Source of the DNA: Nanchangia anserum
Lineage (GTDB): Bacteria; Actinomycetota; Actinomycetes; Actinomycetales; Actinomycetaceae
Length of the DNA stretch: 64,000 nt
Direction of reading: 5' to 3'
NCBI RefSeq assembly: GCF_015240065.1
Contig: NZ_CP060506.1
Location: forward strand, 992,001 to 1,056,000
Below are positions 27,289 through 36,001 of the stretch, piece by piece. The position numbers were made by a program, and so were the translations under genes. Under the pieces are notes generated by a model that did no database searches, was not told the origin of the DNA, and saw only the letters and a list, made by a program, of their open reading frames with translations. Within the stretch, counting starts at the first letter, position 1, and the number at the start of each line of letters is the position of its first letter.

Positions 27289-28227
27289 TTATTTCGAGCC
27301 ACCTCGCGTCGCCGTCATCTTCGCGCCGTAATCGATGACGTAGACGGCCGCGGGCACTTTCTGCCCGTCCGACGACTGGCCGCCGGGGGTGAGGATGATG
27401 GCGCGGGTACCGATCTTCATTCCGGTGTAGACGGGTGACTGGCCGACGGGGCCATTGGTCACCTGCATAGATTTCATGTCCCACGTCGACTGGGCAGCTT
27501 GCCCCTCGCCGTCACCGAGCGGGACGACGCTCATGTGCGCGGCCACGTAGTCGTCAGCTTCGATCGTCTCTCCGGTGCCTTCGGCGAGGATGATGACCTT
27601 CTGCTCGGTCGGAATCTCCGGGTTATCACCGACGGTGATCGTCGGCTTCTGGCCGAGCTTGCCGCCCACCTTCAGCCAGGCGGGAATATCGGCCTTGTCG
27701 TTGGGCTTCGCCTTCGTCAACGCGGAGGTGTCGGTGACGTCGATCGCGCCGATGATATCGACGACAAAGACGAGGGTCGCGTTGGCAGGGATGAGGTCTC
27801 CCTGCCCCTGCTCGCCGTAGCCGTCCTCGGGCGGAATGACGATCTGGACGCGATCGCCCACGTGCTTGCCGGCCAGGCCCTTCTGCCACCCGGGCACGAC
27901 CTGATTCAAGCTGAAGACGCGCGGACCTTCGGTTGCGTTGTAGGACTGGTCGAACACCGTGCCCTGCCACGTTTGACCGATGTAGTCAACGCACACGGTG
28001 TCACTCTTCTTGACCTCGGCTCCCGTGCCTTTCGTGAGAACGCGCGAGATCGTCGTCGTCGACGGTGTGCCGGCGCCCTTCTCGATGGTCGGGTGCTCGC
28101 GCTCGCCGGTGACGGCCGGGAACTGTGCGGTCTTCTCGGCACCCTCATCACTGTTCGAGCATCCGGTCAAACCGGGCACGGCCAGGGCGAGGGCGGCGGC
28201 TGCGGCCGCCAGACGGCTCCACTTCAC
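27289..28227 (-). CDS. FKBP-type peptidyl-prolyl isomerase lipoprotein
   Basis: A 312-residue exported lipoprotein: signal peptide with lipobox LTGC (Cys23). A canonical FKBP domain follows at about residues 70-170 (VCVDYIGQTWQGTVFDQSY, FSLNQVVPGWQKGLAG, GDRVQIVIPPEDGYG). A degenerate second FKBP-like domain fills the C-terminus (VGQSPVYTGMKIGTRAIILTPGG). It probably assists folding of secreted proteins. The GTG start at 28227 is supported by AAGGAG 8 nt upstream. Similar two-domain FKBP lipoproteins are usual in Actinomyces. Confidence 0.88.
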   Translation of the reverse strand: MKWSRLAAAAAALALAVPGLTGCSNSDEGAEKTAQFPAVTGEREHPTIEKGAGTPSTTTISRVLTKGTGAEVKKSDTVCVDYIGQTWQGTVFDQSYNATEGPRVFSLNQVVPGWQKGLAGKHVGDRVQIVIPPEDGYGEQGQGDLIPANATLVFVVDIIGAIDVTDTSALTKAKPNDKADIPAWLKVGGKLGQKPTITVGDNPEIPTEQKVIILAEGTGETIEADDYVAAHMSVVPLGDGEGQAAQSTWDMKSMQVTNGPVGQSPVYTGMKIGTRAIILTPGGQSSDGQKVPAAVYVIDYGAKMTATRGGSK

Positions 28228-28297
28228 GAAAGCGACTCCTTAGATCAGTCCCATACGGGCGGTCAGTGTCGCTCCTACACTACGGGTTCCGCATACG

Positions 28298-28334
28298 CGC
28301 GCGCCAAGCAGGAACTCGACCTGCCTGGCGCGCG
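28298..28334 (-). terminator. Terminator after erpA
   Basis: A 15-bp stem (28298-28312 with 28320-28334) with one mismatch and a 7-nt loop, between erpA and the FKBP gene. Confidence 0.65.
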
Positions 28335-28346
28335 TGAACGGGGTCT

Positions 28347-28700
28347 TTAGTGGAACGATTGGCCGCAGGCGCACGATCCCTGGGCATTCGGGTTATCGAT
28401 GGTGAAGCCCTGGCGTTCGATCGTGTCGTAATAGTCGATCGTCGCCCCGGCCAGGTAGGGAGCGCTCATCTTGTCGACGACAACGGTGATCCCGTCAAAG
28501 TCTCGGCGAGCGTCGCCGTCGAGGACGCGCTCGTCGAAGAACAGTTGGTAGATCAGCCCCGAGCAGCCACCGGGCTGGACGGCGATGCGCAGCATGAGGT
28601 CGTCGCGGCCTTCTTGAGCCAGCAGCGCCTTCGCCTTCTCGGCAGCGGCATCGGTCAGGAGCACCTCGTGGGTGGGAGCAACCTGCGTCGTATCAGTCAT
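28347..28700 (-). CDS. erpA: Iron-sulfur cluster insertion protein ErpA/HesB family
   Basis: An A-type Fe-S carrier of 117 residues with the three conserved cysteines (GGCSGL and SCACG near the C-terminus) that hold the cluster. TAGGAG lies 6 nt before the ATG. It is 80 bp downstream of the glycerate-kinase-like gene, an arrangement I recall for Rv2204c/Rv2205c, so conserved pairing is likely. It serves maturation of cytoplasmic Fe-S enzymes. Confidence 0.92.
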   Translation of the reverse strand: MTDTTQVAPTHEVLLTDAAAEKAKALLAQEGRDDLMLRIAVQPGGCSGLIYQLFFDERVLDGDARRDFDGITVVVDKMSAPYLAGATIDYYDTIERQGFTIDNPNAQGSCACGQSFH

Positions 28701-28780
28701 CGTGTCTCCTATTTCGCTCTCACCGGTTTGCCCCGGCTAGACATGTTCAGCCTACGAGCCGCCACAACGTGTGCCAAACG

Positions 28781-29662
28781 CTAGCGCCGACCGATCGACC
28801 ATGTTCGCCCGAGGCGGACACCGGCGGCGCCCAGCGCCTCCGGGGTGTCGTCGCTCTCGAGAGTGCCGTCGATTCCCCAGCTGCCGCGCTCGCGGGCACC
28901 GATGGTGATTTCGCGCCCCACCGCGACGACGGGCACGGCGTGGGCACCGGCGCGGCGTGCGAGGGCGGCAACGACGGAGTCGGGCAGATCCCACGTGTTG
29001 AGGTTCGCGCCGACGTGAACGTGCAGGTCGACGTCGTCCCACCCACCCCGCTCCTCTAGTAGCCGGAGGCTGTAGGCGAGACTGTCATGCACGTCAACGC
29101 CCAGCAGATGCGCCAACTCGCCAATGCCGAATCCGGCCCCCGTGCCGCGTCCTCGCCCGCGGGAGCGCTCGGCAAGGAGGTTACGTCGCCCCTGGTCTCG
29201 CTCGATATCATCGCTCAACTCCGTGAGGGCTCTCCGCTGTGTCTCGGCAGCAGCCGGATCGGTGAGCGCGAGGGTGGCCAACACCGAGTCGGCTCCGAGC
29301 AGCGGAGCCGGGCTCGCGGCAAAGACCTGTGCGCCGGGACGGGTCAACCACTCGCGAACGCCGGACCAGCCGCCACACCGGTCGCGTAGCCGGCGCCACC
29401 GGGCGGCAAAATCGACGCTCGCAGCCACGTCACCGAGAACAATCGCGCACCCGGTAGTGTCCGGGACGTCGTTGTCGTCCTCCCACGTCTCGTCAATGCG
29501 CACGATCGGCCGGTCGCCGGGGAAATCGCACGCGGCGCGCCCGAGCGCATTCGCACGAATGTCGTCCTCGGGCGCCACCTGTGCCCAACCGCTCGCGAGC
29601 GAGTGCGCGCGTGCTCCCCCATCTGCGGCCGAGGTGGCCTCAGCGGTGATGAGGACGCGCAC
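28781..29662 (-). CDS. Glycerate kinase-like protein, probably non-catalytic
   Basis: A 293-residue protein with the two-part fold of class II glycerate kinases: N-terminal MRVLITAEATSAADGGARAHSLASGW, central GTGAGFGIGELAHLLGVDV, C-terminal HVGANLNTWDLPDS. Several expected catalytic positions are altered: the usual ITGEGRLD.QT stretch reads VHVGANLNTWD and the DSFKG nucleotide segment reads EATSAAD. It may therefore have lost kinase activity. Its GTG start shares one base with the stop of the upstream peptidase (TAGTG), so it is translationally coupled. It pairs with erpA as in mycobacteria. Confidence 0.68.
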   Translation of the reverse strand: MRVLITAEATSAADGGARAHSLASGWAQVAPEDDIRANALGRAACDFPGDRPIVRIDETWEDDNDVPDTTGCAIVLGDVAASVDFAARWRRLRDRCGGWSGVREWLTRPGAQVFAASPAPLLGADSVLATLALTDPAAAETQRRALTELSDDIERDQGRRNLLAERSRGRGRGTGAGFGIGELAHLLGVDVHDSLAYSLRLLEERGGWDDVDLHVHVGANLNTWDLPDSVVAALARRAGAHAVPVVAVGREITIGARERGSWGIDGTLESDDTPEALGAAGVRLGRTWSIGRR

Positions 29663-31020
29663 TACGCGTCCAACGCCGCGCCCGTGCGGGCCAGCAGCGC
29701 CGCCTCCGCGATGATTGCCGCCTTGAGGTCGCCCAGGTGCATGGACTCGTTTTCGGAATGCGCCTGCGTGTTCGGGTCCTCGACGCCCGTCACCAACACG
29801 TCGGCCTCGGGGAAAGCCGCTTTAAAATCGGCGATGAACGGAATCGATCCGCCGCACCCAATCGTCACCGGCTCGACACCCCAGGCATCCTTCAGCGAGG
29901 CGCGCAGATCATCGACGGCCTGCGTGTGTTCGGCTTCAAACGACGGTCCGGCCTCATTGAGGCTGACCTCGACGTGGGCGCCGAACGGGGCGTGCTCAAC
30001 CAGGTGGGTCCTCAGCGCCTCGAAGCACGCGCGCGAATCCGATCCGGGCGGCGTGCGCAGCGACAGGCGGAACGTCGTCGCGGGCGCAATTGCGTTGGCC
30101 GCATCGGCGAGGCTTCGCTGGTCCCACCCGATGACGGCGAGTGCCGGCTTCGTCCACAACCTGGCAGCGATGTCGCCGGTGCCCGCCAGCTCGACGCCAT
30201 CAAGCAGCCCGGCGTCCGCACGGAACAGGTCCTCGGGGTAATCGACGTCGGCGGTGTCGACACCGGGCAGGCCCGCCACGGCGACGTCACCGCGCTCGTC
30301 ATGCAGGGTGGCGATCAACCGCGATGCAAGCGTCACGGCGTCGAGGATCGGGCCGCCGAAAGCACCCGAGTGCTGAGCTGTCTTAAGCACCGACACGGTG
30401 ACGTCGGCGCTGACGACGCCGCGCAGCGTCGAGGTCACGGCCGGCTCACCGACGCGCCAGTTGTCGGCATCACACACGATGATCCGATCAGCCTTCAACA
30501 CGTCGCGGTAGGTATCGATGAACGCGGTGAACGACGGCGACCCGACCTCTTCCTCACCCTCGATGTAGACGACGACATTGACGGGCAGGTCGTCCCCGAG
30601 CACGCTCAACGCCCCCAGGTGCACGACGATGCCCGCACCGTCATCGGCGCTGCCTCGCCCGTACATGCGCCCGTCGCGAATGGTGGGCGTGAAGGGATCG
30701 GTATCCCACCGCTGCGGATCACCGGCAGGCTGAACGTCGTGGTGGGCGTAGAGCAGGACGGTGGGCGCGTCATCGCTGACGTGGCGCAGCCCGATGACAG
30801 CGGGCCGCCCGTCAGAGCCATCTGGGCACGCGGCTCGGCGGATGCTCACATCCAAACCGAGCGAGGCGAAGCGGTCGCGCACGTGCTCAGCCGAACGCTG
30901 TACCGGAGCCTGATCGGCGGCAGAAGACACCGACGGAATCGCGACGAGGGACGCGAGGTCATCGGTGAGGGACGGGAAAAGCTGCTCCGCGCGCTCGCGG
31001 ATCGTGTTGATGCTGACCAT
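29662..31020 (-). CDS. M20 family metallopeptidase (dipeptidase)
   Basis: A 452-residue cytoplasmic zinc peptidase. Metal and catalytic residues are visible in order: [28 protein letters not shown] (catalytic and ligand Glu), VCDADNW, and the final ligand in [12 protein letters not shown] dimerisation lid spans about residues 190-300. A TAAGCT hexamer is 6 nt before the ATG. It is the first gene of an operon with the glycerate-kinase-like gene and perhaps erpA. The natural substrate is unknown. Confidence 0.9.
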   Translation of the reverse strand: MVSINTIRERAEQLFPSLTDDLASLVAIPSVSSAADQAPVQRSAEHVRDRFASLGLDVSIRRAACPDGSDGRPAVIGLRHVSDDAPTVLLYAHHDVQPAGDPQRWDTDPFTPTIRDGRMYGRGSADDGAGIVVHLGALSVLGDDLPVNVVVYIEGEEEVGSPSFTAFIDTYRDVLKADRIIVCDADNWRVGEPAVTSTLRGVVSADVTVSVLKTAQHSGAFGGPILDAVTLASRLIATLHDERGDVAVAGLPGVDTADVDYPEDLFRADAGLLDGVELAGTGDIAARLWTKPALAVIGWDQRSLADAANAIAPATTFRLSLRTPPGSDSRACFEALRTHLVEHAPFGAHVEVSLNEAGPSFEAEHTQAVDDLRASLKDAWGVEPVTIGCGGSIPFIADFKAAFPEADVLVTGVEDPNTQAHSENESMHLGDLKAAIIAEAALLARTGAALDA

Positions 31021-31075
31021 GTCGCCAGCTTACGCCCGGGGCCGGCGAGGGCGTCTCACCTGTTACCCTGGCGGG
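31021..31075. promoter_or_regulatory. Divergent leaderless promoters, M20 peptidase and DUF3043
   Basis: TAAGCT (minus, 31027-31032) is 6 nt before the peptidase ATG; TACCCT (plus, 31064-31069) is 6 nt before the DUF3043 GTG. Confidence 0.5.
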
Positions 31076-31669
31076 GTGAAGTTGCCCTGGAAGAGTACCG
31101 ACGAGGCCCCCGAACCCGCCGCATCGACGACGCCGGTCGGCAAGGGCCGCCCCACTCCGAAACGTCGCGACGCCGAGAAGCGCAACCAGCGCCCTCTGGT
31201 CGGCTCAAAGAAGGAAAGCAAAGAGCGTCGTCGCCGCCAGCGCGAAGTCGCGTACGCTCGTCAGCGCGCCGCACTCGAGGGTCACGGCGACGAACGCTAC
31301 CTGCCGGTCAACGATCGCGGCGATCATCGCAAATATATTCGGAACTTCATCGATGCGCGCTGGTCGCTCTCCGAATTCGTCATGCCGCTGTTCCTGCTCA
31401 TCATCATCGCGATGTTTGTGCTGCCCTATGCGTGGTCGAGTGCGCCGACGGTTGCCCGCATGATCCCCATGTACGCGTTCTATATCGTCTTCATCGCGTG
31501 CTTCCTCGAATGGGTCATCACGACGCGTCGAGTCAACGCCCACCTGGTTTCCCGCTCCGGTGGCGACAAGTCGGTCAAACGCGGCAACGGTCGCTACGTC
31601 GCCTATCGGATGACGACCCCGCGCCGGCTGCGCCAGCCCGTTCCCATGGTCAAGCGCGGCGAGAAGTAA
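31076..31669 (+). CDS. DUF3043 membrane protein
   Basis: A 197-residue actinobacterial DUF3043 protein (Rv2206 by order), function unknown. A Lys/Arg-rich N-terminal segment (PTPKRRDAEKRNQRPLVGS) is followed by YLPVNDRGDHRKYIRNFIDARWS and two TM helices at about residues 103-122 and 130-149, then a basic tail. The GTG at 31076 (VKLPWKS) is chosen because TACCCT ends 6 nt upstream. Its last 20 bases overlap the convergent pyrD. Confidence 0.85.
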   Translation: MKLPWKSTDEAPEPAASTTPVGKGRPTPKRRDAEKRNQRPLVGSKKESKERRRRQREVAYARQRAALEGHGDERYLPVNDRGDHRKYIRNFIDARWSLSEFVMPLFLLIIIAMFVLPYAWSSAPTVARMIPMYAFYIVFIACFLEWVITTRRVNAHLVSRSGGDKSVKRGNGRYVAYRMTTPRRLRQPVPMVKRGEK

Positions 31670-32708
31670 GTCCGCGCGCGATCTGGGCCGGCTGTGACGG
31701 GCCGGCGTAGATAAAAGCGGTGAGTTCTTCGACGAGGTCGGCCCCGGCATCCATGAGCGCCTGGGCCGATTCTCTATCTGAGATGCCGCCACAGCCGATG
31801 ATGACGTAGTCGTCCCCGAGCCGGTCGCGCAGCGCCGCGACGACATCGAGGGCCCGCTGACGCAGGCGCGGCCCCGACACGCCGCCGGAACCGAAGTCGT
31901 GGGCGATCGTCGTGTTCGTTGCGACGACCCCGGCCAGGCCTGCCTCGCGCACGAGCGCGGCGACGGCGGCGATGTCGTCATCGGCGAGGTCCGGCGCGAT
32001 CTTGACGAGCACGGGAATACACCGCCCGGCGGCCTCGCGTGCGGCCTCAAGCGTCGCGGTGAGAATGGGACGCAGCTGATCGACGGCCTGTAGGTCACGC
32101 AGACCCGGGGTATTCGGCGACGAAACGTTAACGACGAGGTAGTCGGCGTAGCGGGCGAGCGTGCGCGCGCAGGTGACGTAGTCGGCCACGGCATTGGCGG
32201 CCGGCGTCGTCTTGTTCTTGCCGATATTGACCCCGATGATAAGTCGACGCCCGGCCGGGGTGGAACGCAGCTTCCGCAAACGCTCACGCATCGCCTCGGC
32301 ACCGTCGTTGTTGAACCCCATCTGGTTGCGGATGCCCCTCTCGTCGAGGAGTCGCCACAACCTGGGGCGCTCGTTGCCGGGTTGCGGCTTCGGCGTCACC
32401 GTGCCGACTTCGACGAAGCCAAACCCCAGGGCCGACAAGATACTCACCGCGCGAGCGTCCTTGTCGAGCCCCGCGGCTACACCCAGCGCTGATGGAACGG
32501 GACGGGCGAAGTGACGAGCCAGTGCCGGCGAGTGAGCAACGGCCTCCGCGCCGCGCTGCGTCGCGATGCCACGCCCGTAAAATCCCCGCACGAGCCGGGG
32601 CACCCCGGGGATCCGCCCGGCGATATCCATCGCTGCGATTGCGGCCTCGTGGCACTGCTCGGGGTCAAGCTTGGAGATGACGGCATCGAAGGCAACGCGA
32701 TAGATCAT
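31650..32708 (-). CDS. pyrD: Dihydroorotate dehydrogenase (quinone), class 2
   Basis: The fourth step of pyrimidine synthesis: oxidises dihydroorotate with FMN and passes electrons to quinone at the membrane. The 352-residue length and an N-terminal helical extension before the barrel indicate class 2. The motifs GLDKDA, GFVEVGTVTP, RNQMGFNN, NVSSPNTPGL with the catalytic Ser, and IIGCGGI are present. TAAAGT lies 6 nt before the ATG. Confidence 0.94.
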   Translation of the reverse strand: MIYRVAFDAVISKLDPEQCHEAAIAAMDIAGRIPGVPRLVRGFYGRGIATQRGAEAVAHSPALARHFARPVPSALGVAAGLDKDARAVSILSALGFGFVEVGTVTPKPQPGNERPRLWRLLDERGIRNQMGFNNDGAEAMRERLRKLRSTPAGRRLIIGVNIGKNKTTPAANAVADYVTCARTLARYADYLVVNVSSPNTPGLRDLQAVDQLRPILTATLEAAREAAGRCIPVLVKIAPDLADDDIAAVAALVREAGLAGVVATNTTIAHDFGSGGVSGPRLRQRALDVVAALRDRLGDDYVIIGCGGISDRESAQALMDAGADLVEELTAFIYAGPSQPAQIARGLTSRRA

Positions 32709-32714
32709 GCCTCC

Positions 32715-32720
32715 ACTTTA
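32715..32720 (-). promoter_or_regulatory. -10 hexamer, leaderless pyrD
   Basis: TAAAGT on the minus strand, 6 nt before the ATG at 32708. GGAGG lies too close to the start to act as a ribosome site. Confidence 0.5.
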
Positions 32721-32732
32721 GAAGGACGCTAG

Positions 32733-33287
32733 CTAGTCCCACCACATCCACCAGCCACCGAGCGTGCCGGTGAGCGGGGTAAAGAACTCGATCTCGTCTG
32801 GTTCGCCGCACTCGCCAAGATCCAAATACTCAACGACGCGACTCCACAACTGCGAGCGGGTGCAGTGATAGGGCAGATTCAGCCAGAAATCCGGCATTTT
32901 TGCGAAGCTGTCGATTTCGCTGTCGCCTGTGCGGGCAAAGTGACTCCACGGCGAGCGCATGGCCATCATGTCGAGGCTGATGCGCTCATCGGCACGAGTG
33001 GGACCGATGAGATAACCGGCCAGCTCGATTTCGTCCGGGTGAGCAATCGCAGCCTTGAGCAGATGACCGACGCTGGGCGCCTCGTTTTGTCTATCTGCCA
33101 ACGCCGCGTGCGGCATGCGATCCAGCAGGATACGCGCGTGGTCGGCCTGCAGATGGTCGAAGCGCGCGAACGAGGGGGTGGCCTCGATTCGGCCCGGAAG
33201 CAAGAGGGAGGCGGCTCCGATGGCACGCGTCCACCCCGCCGGCCCATAGAGGGTCTTCGCGGGCGTCCCCGTCAGCTGTGTCGTCAT
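32733..33287 (-). CDS. Protein of unknown function
   Basis: A 184-residue soluble protein I do not recognise. It lacks TM segments and obvious catalytic motifs. It has an acidic C-terminus ending in the unusual aromatic run GGWWMWWD. The middle (MRSPWSHFARTGDSEIDSF, MPDFWLNLPYHCTRSQLW) is rich in Trp/Phe/His, which hints at a compact binding domain. ATG 33287 has AAGGAC 6 nt upstream. It is 24 bp upstream of the pyrD start on the same strand, but pyrD appears to have its own promoter. Confidence 0.6.
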   Translation of the reverse strand: MTTQLTGTPAKTLYGPAGWTRAIGAASLLLPGRIEATPSFARFDHLQADHARILLDRMPHAALADRQNEAPSVGHLLKAAIAHPDEIELAGYLIGPTRADERISLDMMAMRSPWSHFARTGDSEIDSFAKMPDFWLNLPYHCTRSQLWSRVVEYLDLGECGEPDEIEFFTPLTGTLGGWWMWWD

Positions 33288-33411
33288 GGCATGTCCTTGA
33301 ACTCGTTCTCGCGTGGTCATTCCCAGCTTCGCTCACACATCGTTGTGCTCGCGTCGCGGCACTCGGGCTCCCCGGATGAGGATCCCGTTATTCCCTCATG
33401 GGGACACGTGA

Positions 33412-33417
33412 CACAAT
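33412..33417 (+). promoter_or_regulatory. -10 hexamer, leaderless TrmH gene
   Basis: CACAAT, 6 nt before the GTG at 33424. Confidence 0.45.
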
Positions 33418-33423
33418 CGGGGC

Positions 33424-34263
33424 GTGCTTGTGGAGCTATCTTGCCTCGATGATCCCCGTCTCACCGATTACCGCGACCTCACCGACGTCGCCCTACGCCG
33501 GGTTATCGAGCCGCGCGAAGGCCTGTTCATGGCCGAATCGTTCACCGTCATCACGCGTGCCCTCGAAGCCGGCATGCGACCGCGCTCGATGCTGCTGACG
33601 CCGCGCTGGCTCGACGACGCCGCTCCCCTGCTCACCCGTACGCTCGGCGATCCGACGGGCGGGGACGTGCCCATTTTCGTCGGCAGCGAAGACGCCGTGC
33701 GCCAGCTCACGGGCTTCCGCGTGCATCGCGGCGCGCTCGCCGCCATGCACCGCCCGCCGCTGCCCGATCTCAGCGAGCTTGTGCGCGATGCCCATCGCAT
33801 CTGTGTTCTCGAAGACCTCGTCGATCACACGAACGTCGGGGCGGCCTTCCGCTCGGCCGCAGCGCTGGGAATCGATGCGATCGTATGCACGCCTCGCTGT
33901 GCCGACCCCCTCTATCGACGCGCCGTGCGCGTCTCGATGGGGACGGTCTTTCAAGTGCCGTGGACACGCCTGGACTCGTGGCCCGCGACCGAGGTGCTCG
34001 CTCGCGAGCGGTTTACGACGATGGCACTGGCGCTGTCCGAGAACTCGCTATCGCTCGACGAGGCAGAGCGCCTCGACGTCGTTCGCGACCCGAGGTCGCG
34101 TCTGGCCGTGATCCTTGGCACCGAGGGCGACGGACTGCCCGCGCGCACGACGTCGTCCGCCGATTACGTCGTGCGCATTCCCATGGCCGGCGGCGTCGAT
34201 TCCCTCAACGTCGCTGCCGCGGCGGCCGTGACGTTCTGGTCACTGCGACCCCGCAACTCCTAA
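33424..34263 (+). CDS. TrmH/SpoU family RNA 2'-O-methyltransferase
   Basis: A 279-residue SPOUT-fold enzyme. An N-terminal L30e-like substrate-binding domain (residues 1-110) is followed by the methyltransferase domain with the three family motifs: NVGAAFRSAAALGIDAIV, VILGTEGDGLP and IPMAGGVDSLNVAAAAAV. It forms a trefoil-knot SAM site and works as a dimer on rRNA or tRNA; the target is not predictable. The GTG start is supported by CACAAT 6 nt upstream. Its end overlaps a convergent HAD gene by 24 bp. Confidence 0.9.
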   Translation: MLVELSCLDDPRLTDYRDLTDVALRRVIEPREGLFMAESFTVITRALEAGMRPRSMLLTPRWLDDAAPLLTRTLGDPTGGDVPIFVGSEDAVRQLTGFRVHRGALAAMHRPPLPDLSELVRDAHRICVLEDLVDHTNVGAAFRSAAALGIDAIVCTPRCADPLYRRAVRVSMGTVFQVPWTRLDSWPATEVLARERFTTMALALSENSLSLDEAERLDVVRDPRSRLAVILGTEGDGLPARTTSSADYVVRIPMAGGVDSLNVAAAAAVTFWSLRPRNS

Positions 34264-34998
34264 CAGCGCGCGCAGCTGCGCTGCCGTATCTGCGGGATTG
34301 GTGACCTCGCGGCAGGTGACCCCCGTGGATAAGACGGGATAGTCGTTGCCATCGGGATCCAGCCGATCCCCGAAGAAGACGACATCGTCGGGATCAAGGC
34401 CCGCGTCGGCCAGGAGGTGACGCATCCCGTAGGCCTTGTCGATTCCCGCCAGCGTAATATCGACCGACGTCGCCCCGCCCGAGCGCACCGACAATTCGGG
34501 CAGATCGGCACCGACGGCTCGCGCCAGCCGGGCCCGTTTGCCTCCATCGGGGTCCCAGGCCGCCTTGCGCTCACCGGGGGCGGACTGTCCAAGTGCCGAA
34601 TACGTGATCTGTGAACCGCGATTTTCGATGGCCGGTCCCCACGTCTCGTCCTCCCATATGCCCTGCTCGCGTGCCCGCCGCTCGATCGCGGCGCACGCCG
34701 CCTCCACCTGGTCGGGAGTAAGGCTCACCGCCCGCAGTTCCTGCCATCTGTCGCCGCGCCAGCGCACGTAGCGAGTCCCGCACGTCGGCAGCAGGTGCAG
34801 GTGTTCGCGAGCGCGCTCGCTCAGACTCACGTGATCGAGAACCTGGCGCTGGAACTGGCTAAGCATTCCGCCAGAGATGATGGCCACCTGGGTGCGCTCG
34901 GCGAGGTCGGCGAAGAGGGCGGCCATCTCGGGGTCAATGGTCGCCTTCGAGGCGGTGAGGGTATCGTCGAGATCGAAAGCGACAAGCGCGGGTAACAT
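34240..34998 (-). CDS. HAD-IIB phosphatase, phosphomannomutase-like
   Basis: A 252-residue HAD-superfamily enzyme. The start at 34998 (MLPALVAFDLDDTLT) carries the nucleophile Asp pair. Motif II is SGG, and motif III/IV is VVFFGDRLDPDGNDYPV. The segment ASKATIDPEMAALFADLAE and the overall layout resemble eukaryotic-type phosphomannomutase and sucrose-phosphate phosphatase. The longer upstream frame has no start support. AGGAAGG lies upstream of the ATG. Substrate unknown, probably a sugar phosphate. Confidence 0.8.
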   Translation of the reverse strand: MLPALVAFDLDDTLTASKATIDPEMAALFADLAERTQVAIISGGMLSQFQRQVLDHVSLSERAREHLHLLPTCGTRYVRWRGDRWQELRAVSLTPDQVEAACAAIERRAREQGIWEDETWGPAIENRGSQITYSALGQSAPGERKAAWDPDGGKRARLARAVGADLPELSVRSGGATSVDITLAGIDKAYGMRHLLADAGLDPDDVVFFGDRLDPDGNDYPVLSTGVTCREVTNPADTAAQLRALLGVAGSQ

Positions 34999-35027
34999 CC
35001 GGTTCCTTCCTAACAGCTGTGACCAGT

Positions 35028-35963
35028 CTATGAAGCCGGAGCGTGCATGAGCCACGCAATGACGAGCACGACGCCGAGCGAGGCTACCGACGTTAGCGCC
35101 ACCACCGCGCGCGCGACGTCGAGACCGGAACGGCTGCGTTGAGCGGCAATGAAGGCGTTTTGTGCCGACGGCAGTGCCGCCATAACACACACCTGGAATA
35201 CCTGGGCGTGACTGAGACCGATGAGCACGGCGATCGCGTAGGCCAACAGTGGGTGCAGGACAAGTTTTGCCAGCACCGAGATCGTGATTGCGCGGGCGTC
35301 ACGAGCCTCGATGTGCAGGCGATTGCCAACTAACGACGCGCCGAAAGCGATGAGGACGAGCGGCGGTGCAGCTTGGCCGAGCATATTCGTCGATTTCTCG
35401 ATGAGGCCGGGCAACGCGATGCCGCTGAGTCCCACAGCGACCCCGGCAACCATCGCAATGACCATGGGGTTGGTCACGAGAGTGTGCACAAATGACGTCA
35501 GAGAAAACGGCCTCGCCTGCCCGACCCACTCGGCCAGGGTGAAAAACAGCGGAGTAAGAAATGCCAGCTGAAAGATAACGATGGGCGCGACGGCCTCGCC
35601 CCGACCGAGCACGTAGATGGCGATCGGCAGGCCGATATGGACGGCGTTCGTCACCGATCCCGCCATCGTCCCCAGCACGATGTCCTCGCGCCCGCACCGC
35701 GCGATTCCCATCGCCAGCGCACACAGCAGCGCCGTCGCGGTGCCCGAGGCGGCGGCGACGAGGAGCGAGGAGCGGGCCGGACAGGGCTCGCGCACGTTCG
35801 CCGTCGCCAGCTGATGAAAGAGCAGAGCGGGGGTCGTCGCCCAGTACACGACGGCCGTCAACGCGGCGACGGAGTTGGCGGGGAGAGCACGAGTGCGTTG
35901 AAGAACGAATCCGCACACCATGAGGAGCGCGATGACGCTGACGCCCTGTGCTGCCTGATCCAT
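35028..35963 (-). CDS. AEC family transporter (auxin-efflux-carrier type permease)
   Basis: A 311-residue membrane protein with about ten TM helices in two five-helix halves (PF03547-like). Conserved features include the N-terminal VSVIALLMVCGFVLQRT, the GSVTNAVHIGLPIAI motif, LVTNPMVIAMVAG, and PSAQNAFIAA near the C-terminus. Bacterial members export or import small carboxylates such as malate; the substrate here is unknown. TATTCT is 6 nt before the ATG. It is divergent from a HAD phosphatase. Confidence 0.85.
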   Translation of the reverse strand: MDQAAQGVSVIALLMVCGFVLQRTRALPANSVAALTAVVYWATTPALLFHQLATANVREPCPARSSLLVAAASGTATALLCALAMGIARCGREDIVLGTMAGSVTNAVHIGLPIAIYVLGRGEAVAPIVIFQLAFLTPLFFTLAEWVGQARPFSLTSFVHTLVTNPMVIAMVAGVAVGLSGIALPGLIEKSTNMLGQAAPPLVLIAFGASLVGNRLHIEARDARAITISVLAKLVLHPLLAYAIAVLIGLSHAQVFQVCVMAALPSAQNAFIAAQRSRSGLDVARAVVALTSVASLGVVLVIAWLMHAPAS

Positions 35964-36001
35964 GCGGCCAGAATATGCCGCAGCCCGCTACGGTAGGACA
36001 C
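35964..36001. promoter_or_regulatory. Divergent leaderless promoters, AEC permease and HAD phosphatase
   Basis: TATTCT (minus, 35970-35975) is 6 nt before the permease ATG; TACGGT (plus, 35989-35994) is 7 nt before the HAD ATG. Only 38 bp separate the two genes, leaving little room for long leaders. Confidence 0.5.

Noticed and set aside
29737..31710. 657-codon plus-strand open frame over the M20 peptidase
   Set aside because: It mirrors the codon structure of the peptidase on the other strand and reads as Arg/His/Asp-rich low-sense protein, the usual artefact of GC-rich coding DNA.
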